From contig CAZJZW010000014.1 of assembly GCA_964550665.1 (NCBI GenBank), positions 1-20,060 on the forward strand: DNA of 20,060 bases. Direction: 5' to 3'. This document shows, piece after piece, positions 20,047 to 20,060 of the stretch. The stretch is from JAUPTX01 sp964550665 (GTDB lineage: Bacteria > Patescibacteriota > Minisyncoccia > Phycocordibacterales > CSBR16-119). The number at the start of each line of letters is the position of its first letter. Position 1 is the first letter of the stretch. Position numbers and translations under genes: made by a program. Below the pieces are notes generated by a model that made no database searches, was not told where the DNA came from, and worked only from the letters and a program-made list of their open reading frames with translations.

Positions 20047-20060
20047 TCTAAAATATTTCT
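20032..20060 (+). CDS. Possible start of a leaderless gene, cut by window edge
   Basis: An ATG at 20032 opens a frame (MIKSQSKIF) that runs to the window end. TATTAT (20020-20025) ends six bases before it, the same geometry as the other leaderless starts. Only nine codons are visible, so this is tentative. Confidence 0.3.

Noticed and set aside
1..20060. Recoding of TGA as glycine (as in some CPR lineages)
   Set aside because: TGA ends tspO at the expected position and all other long frames are intact with standard stops.
1..20060. tRNA, rRNA, CRISPR arrays, insertion sequences, phage or defence genes
   Set aside because: I looked for cloverleaf, repeat-spacer, transposase and terminal-repeat patterns and saw none.

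Overview
The window reads as a compact, low-GC bacterial chromosome with standard genetic code (tspO ends in a TGA stop that overlaps the next start). Gene content and style point to a Candidate Phyla Radiation (Patescibacteria) organism, most likely Parcubacteria-like: many short anchored extracytoplasmic proteins, a HlyD-type adaptor with an inserted beta-rich domain, a Gmad2-type Ig-like protein, a small zinc-ribbon/RGG protein and several tiny Lys-rich peptides. This assignment rests on remembered family resemblance, not on a marker gene; no rRNA, tRNA, CRISPR array or transposon is visible.

Layout. 1-1515 (-): an MreD-like membrane protein followed by penicillin-binding protein 2 (cut by the window edge). 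1629-2874 (-): two anchored extracytoplasmic proteins. 2941-3609 (+): DedA family. 3624-4328 (-): CcdA-type thiol-redox membrane protein. 4397-7739 (-): a MacAB-like export operon (adaptor, permease, ATPase). 7814-9509: small membrane, secreted and basic proteins. 9792-9971 (+): a 59-residue basic protein. 9998-12119 (-): an anchored protein, an AI-2E-family permease and a soluble orphan. 12250-13518 (+): a HI0933/BaiN-like flavoprotein. 13511-15425 (-): a GIY-YIG protein, an RGG/zinc-ribbon protein, two Lys-rich peptides, a DoxX-like protein and a one-helix protein. 15483-16961 (-): ABC-F ATPase. 17040-18357 (-): a tspO operon with two unknown genes. 18478-19923 (-): a cation/proton antiporter. 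A further gene may start at 20032 (+).

The most striking signal is in the control regions. Nine genes on both strands have a Pribnow-like hexamer (often TGC-TAYAAT) ending exactly 6 or 7 bases before the start codon, which places the transcription start on or next to the initiation codon: these look leaderless. Five others have the hexamer 28 or 29 bases before the start, giving a leader of about 22 bases. I saw no convincing Shine-Dalgarno sequence at any start, including inside operons. Intrinsic terminators are strong and often sit directly against the next promoter. These placements also fix the start codons of ccdA, the adaptor, the Gmad2 protein and the GIY-YIG protein downstream of the longest possible starts.

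Functionally the window is mostly envelope biology: wall synthesis (PBP2/MreD), disulfide or redox transfer (CcdA), export (MacAB-like), membrane transport (DedA, AI-2E family, antiporter, TspO) and anchored surface proteins, plus translation-linked factors (ABC-F, possibly the zinc-ribbon/RGG protein).
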